From: Sphingomonas sp. SUN019
Lineage (GTDB): Bacteria; Pseudomonadota; Alphaproteobacteria; Sphingomonadales; Sphingomonadaceae
DNA: 64,000 bases
Direction: 5' to 3'
Assembly: GCF_024758705.1 (NCBI RefSeq)
Contig: NZ_CP096971.1
Location: 2,757,501-2,821,500 of the forward strand
Position numbers and translations under genes: made by a program. Of the stretch, positions 61,526 through 64,000 are shown one piece after another. Positions within the stretch are counted from its first letter, which is position 1. Every line of letters begins with the position of its first letter. Under the pieces are notes generated by a model that worked only from the letters and a program-made list of their open reading frames with translations, did no database searches and was not told the DNA's origin.

Positions 61526-62686
61526 ATGATCGCGGTCGCCTGGGCCGCGGCCCTTTGCGCCGCGCTGCCGCTGTTGATCGTCAGCATCGAATGCCTCGCA
61601 GGCTTGCGGCCCGGCCGATCGCCGTCGCGCACCGCGGATGCGCCGCCGTTCGTCGTGCTGGTCCCTGCGCATGACGAGGCGGCGGGAATCGCCGCGACCA
61701 TCGCCGCCATCCGCCGGCAACTGCGCGCGTGCGACCGGCTGCTGGTGGTCGCCGACAACTGCGTCGATGCTACCGCCGACGTCGCATTGCGCGCAGGCGC
61801 GGCGGTGGTCCGGCGCAACGATCCCGGTCGCCGGGGCAAGGGGTATGCGCTGGCCTTCGGGCGCGACATCCTGCGCAACGATCCGCCCGCGGCCGTCATC
61901 GTGATCGACGCCGATTGCGTGCCGGAACCCGGCGCGCTGCAGGCGCTGGCGCGATCGGTCGCGCGGCGCGGCGCGAGCGTGCAGGGGCGCTATCTGCTGT
62001 CCGCCGCGCCCTCCGCCACCGCGATCGTGCGCATTTCCAGCTTCGCCTTTCTGATCAAGAATCTGGTGCGTCAACGCGGGCTGGACCGGCTGGGCGGCAT
62101 GGCCCTGCTGCAGGGCGCGGGCATGGCGTTTCCGTGGCGCATCTTCGACACCGCGCCGCTCGCCACGCCGTCGCTGGTCGAGGATCTGAAGCTGGGTCTC
62201 GATCTGGTCCTGGCGGGCGAGGATGTCCGGTTCGAGGATGATGCGCGCTTCACCAGCCGCGCGGGCGCGCAGGCCGCGACCCGCCCGCAGCGCACGCGCT
62301 GGGAACACGGCATGCTGGCCACCGCCGCAGTGTATCTGCCGCGGCTGCTGGTGGCCGGCATCCGTCGGCCGCGCCTGCTGCTGCTCGCCGCCGACCTGCT
62401 GGTGCCGCCGCTGGCGTTGCTGGTCGAGTTCGTCGCGGTGATCACCCTGGCGTTGCTGCTGTCGGCGGTGATCGCCGGCGACGGCGCGCCGCTGGCGCTG
62501 CTCCTCGCGGTCGAGCTTCTGTTCGCGGCGACGCTGGTCCTGACATGGCGCGCGCACGGGCGCGCGCTGCTGCCGCCCGCCGCCTTGCTGCGACTGCCGC
62601 ATTATATCCTGTGGAAACAGCCGATCTACGCCCGCCTGCTGGGACGGCGCGAACAGCGCTGGATCCGCACGAGCCGTGCGCCATGA
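61526..62686 (+). CDS. Membrane-bound GT2-family glycosyltransferase
   Basis: A 386-residue inverting glycosyltransferase with one N-terminal helix (VAWAAALCAALPLLIVSIEC) and C-terminal helices (LVPPLALLVEFVAVITLALL). The GT-A core has FVVLVPAHDEAAGIAATIAA, the metal-binding DADC in VIVIDADCVPEPG, an acceptor-site LLQGAGMAFP and EDLKLGL, and QRTRW matching the QxxRW motif of cellulose-synthase-like enzymes. It therefore resembles GT2 enzymes that build beta-linked glycans. The ATG at 61526 is the first in-frame ATG after the divergent region. Its stop overlaps the next gene (ATGA). Confidence 0.85.
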   Translation: MIAVAWAAALCAALPLLIVSIECLAGLRPGRSPSRTADAPPFVVLVPAHDEAAGIAATIAAIRRQLRACDRLLVVADNCVDATADVALRAGAAVVRRNDPGRRGKGYALAFGRDILRNDPPAAVIVIDADCVPEPGALQALARSVARRGASVQGRYLLSAAPSATAIVRISSFAFLIKNLVRQRGLDRLGGMALLQGAGMAFPWRIFDTAPLATPSLVEDLKLGLDLVLAGEDVRFEDDARFTSRAGAQAATRPQRTRWEHGMLATAAVYLPRLLVAGIRRPRLLLLAADLLVPPLALLVEFVAVITLALLLSAVIAGDGAPLALLLAVELLFAATLVLTWRAHGRALLPPAALLRLPHYILWKQPIYARLLGRREQRWIRTSRAP

Positions 62687-63576
62687 CCGTGGTCGGCGTC
62701 GTGGCGATCGGCCGCAACGAAGGCGCGCGGCTGGACGTGTGCCTTTCCAGCGTCCGGGCGCAGGCCGATTTGGTCGTCTATGTCGATTCCGGATCGTCCG
62801 ACGACAGCGTCGCGCGCGCGCGTCGCCACGGCGTCGACATCGTCCGGCTCGATCCGCTGGGCGGCTTCACCGCGGCGCGCGCGCGCAACGCCGGTTTCGC
62901 GCGCCTGAAACAGTCCGCGCCCGACATTTCTTTCGTTCAATTCGTCGATGGCGATTGCGAACTCGCCCCGGAATGGGTCGGATCGGCGCTCACCTTTCTT
63001 CAGGCGCGGCCCGATGCGGCGGTCGCCTGCGGCCGTCGGCGCGAGCGTCATCCCGCCGCCAGTCCCTACAATCGCCTGTGCGATTACGAATGGGACACGC
63101 CCGTTGGAGAGGCGGATACCTGTGGCGGCGACGCGCTGATCCGCGCGGAGGCGTTCGAGGCCGTAGGCGGCTTTTCGGGCGATCTGATCGCGGGCGAGGA
63201 ACCCGATCTGTGCCACCGTATCCGCGGCGCGGGCTGGACGATCCACCGGCTCGATCGCGACATGACCACGCACGACGCGGCGATGACGCGGTTCGCGCAA
63301 TGGTGGCAGCGCAACCGCCGCAGCGGCTACGCCTTTGCCGAGGGGCTGGCGCGCCGCGGCCGGGCCGACCGGCACGCGCTGCGCGACGTAACCAGCAACA
63401 TCTTGTGGGCGCTGCCGATCGCATGGCCATTGTGGCCGATCCTGTGGTTGCGCGTGCTGCGGCGGCAACGCGACGCCGTGTATGCGACATTCATCGTGCT
63501 GGGCAAAATTCCGCAATGCCACGGGCAAATGGATTATTGGATAAAACGACGAGCGCGATTGATCGAGTACAAATGA
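62683..63576 (+). CDS. GT2-family glycosyltransferase
   Basis: A 297-residue GT-A glycosyltransferase. It begins VVGVVAIGRNEGARLDVCLS, with the nucleotide-binding YVDSGSSDDSV and the metal-site VDGDCELAPEW, an acceptor region GGDALIRAEAFEAVGGF and EEPDLCHRIRGAGW with the acidic catalytic site. Hydrophobic segments near the end (LWALPIAWPLWPILWLRVLR) suggest membrane attachment. The ATG overlaps the stop of the preceding GT2 gene by four bases, so the two enzymes are made together and probably add sugars to the same repeat unit. Confidence 0.87.
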   Translation: MTVVGVVAIGRNEGARLDVCLSSVRAQADLVVYVDSGSSDDSVARARRHGVDIVRLDPLGGFTAARARNAGFARLKQSAPDISFVQFVDGDCELAPEWVGSALTFLQARPDAAVACGRRRERHPAASPYNRLCDYEWDTPVGEADTCGGDALIRAEAFEAVGGFSGDLIAGEEPDLCHRIRGAGWTIHRLDRDMTTHDAAMTRFAQWWQRNRRSGYAFAEGLARRGRADRHALRDVTSNILWALPIAWPLWPILWLRVLRRQRDAVYATFIVLGKIPQCHGQMDYWIKRRARLIEYK

Positions 63577-63695
63577 TTCCTGCGACATCGCAGAATGTCG
63601 ATGGGGGTTTCGCACCACGCAATTGACTAAATGGCCGCGATCGAAATGCGATCATAGGTTTTATCGATGGCATCGTCACCTCGGGGGGTAACGAC

Positions 63696-63992
63696 ATGAC
63701 GAACTACTGGCGAATATTACCCGTCGTCATTGGCGTTACGCTGACGACCGCGTCGAGCGGGCGGTCGGTGGCGGTCGATCAGACGTGCGCCGCGACACCC
63801 GCATCCGCAGCGTCGTCCACCGCATCCGCATCCCGCGCGGCAGGGGATTCCGCGCTCGACGATCCCGCCTGCGCCAGCGCCAACGTCATGAGCGGCACCG
63901 AAAAGGCGCTGTGCCTCATGCTCTTGGGCTGCATGGCGGTAATCGGGAATCAGGCCTCGCGGCGCAAGGCGATCAAGGCCGTCGCATCGTGA
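63696..63992 (+). CDS. Small exported or membrane protein of unknown function
   Basis: A 98-residue protein with an N-terminal hydrophobic segment (WRILPVVIGVTLTTASS), an Ala/Ser/Thr-rich middle with a few Cys, and a C-terminal hydrophobic helix (LCLMLLGCMAVIGNQ) followed by ASRRKA. A helix followed by an Arg cluster recalls membrane-sorting signals, but the PEP motif is absent. GGGGGG precedes the ATG by seven bases. It is the last gene in the window, 119 bases after the GT2 gene, and may belong to the polysaccharide locus. I do not recognise it. Confidence 0.5.
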   Translation: MTNYWRILPVVIGVTLTTASSGRSVAVDQTCAATPASAASSTASASRAAGDSALDDPACASANVMSGTEKALCLMLLGCMAVIGNQASRRKAIKAVAS

Positions 63993-64000
63993 CCGCGCCG

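Noticed and set aside
1-64000. tRNA, rRNA or insertion sequences in gaps
   Set aside because: All gaps are short and I saw no cloverleaf-type repeats, transposase genes or target-site duplications on reading; a covariance search would settle tRNAs and small RNAs.

Overview
The window looks like a chromosomal segment of a GC-rich alphaproteobacterium, most likely Sphingomonas or a close relative. The reasons are: gene-transfer-agent (GTA) type tail genes, a TonB-dependent receptor of sphingomonad style, the ybgF-tilS-ftsH order, a DUF721-Dsb-Dsb-smc operon, an OmpA protein with a long proline hinge, and an exopolysaccharide export set with separate Wzz-like and kinase-like genes. This placement rests on gene content and protein families I recognise, not on a search. 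No rRNA, tRNA, CRISPR array or insertion sequence was seen, and no gap between genes exceeds about 260 bases.

Layout. 1-6.7 kb: a minus-strand set with a small unknown protein, a TauE/SafE permease, an MFS transporter and rlmN; then a GFA-type enzyme, an intergenic repeat, and mntH coupled to an outer-membrane protein. 6.7-10.4 kb: metal control. mntR is divergent from mntH across a TAGC-N4-GCTA palindrome. A molbindin (Mop) and a DNA-binding-only ModE-like protein come next, followed by a ModE-like palindrome and a TonB-dependent receptor broken by one amber codon. 10.4-14.4 kb: a degenerate GTA locus in which the start of the large terminase is joined to the end of gp13 (DUF2163), so head and most tail genes are gone while gp14, gp15 and a DUF2793 protein remain open. 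14.5-32.3 kb: housekeeping genes on the plus strand (OmpA, ugd, ruvA, ruvB, a BLUF photoreceptor, ptsP, a RodZ-like protein, cpoB/ybgF, tilS, ftsH, a C-terminal protease, dsbB, coq7), ending in a frameshifted DJ-1/PfpI gene. 32.3-37.3 kb: DedA, an aldo/keto reductase, and a DNA-repair-type group of a DUF4130-UdgX fusion, a hemerythrin and a radical SAM protein. 37.4-47.2 kb: a GT87-like membrane protein, smc with two thioredoxin-fold Dsb proteins and a DUF721 (DciA-like) protein, then the divergent mutY, serine hydrolase and nudC run. 47.2-63.6 kb: an exopolysaccharide locus.

The exopolysaccharide locus has an export operon on the minus strand (Wza/GumB-type export protein, beta-barrel, GumC/Wzz-type protein, CpsD-type ATPase, a 2OG-Fe(II) oxygenase-like protein). 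Divergent from it lie a WecG/TagA glycosyltransferase and an SGNH-like protein. Further on are a second 2OG-Fe(II) oxygenase, a GT4 glycosyltransferase, a flippase, an O-antigen ligase/polymerase, a glycosidase-like exported protein and two GT2 glycosyltransferases. Together these could build, flip, polymerise, trim and export a polysaccharide; I see no initiating phosphoglycosyltransferase in the window. The ugd gene at 15.8 kb would supply UDP-glucuronate.

The observations most worth following are the GTA deletion junction with a LexA-like box over the promoter in front of it, the split ModE/Mop pair with a ModE-like operator before the broken TonB receptor, and the two unrelated-looking 2OG-Fe(II) oxygenases inside the polysaccharide locus.
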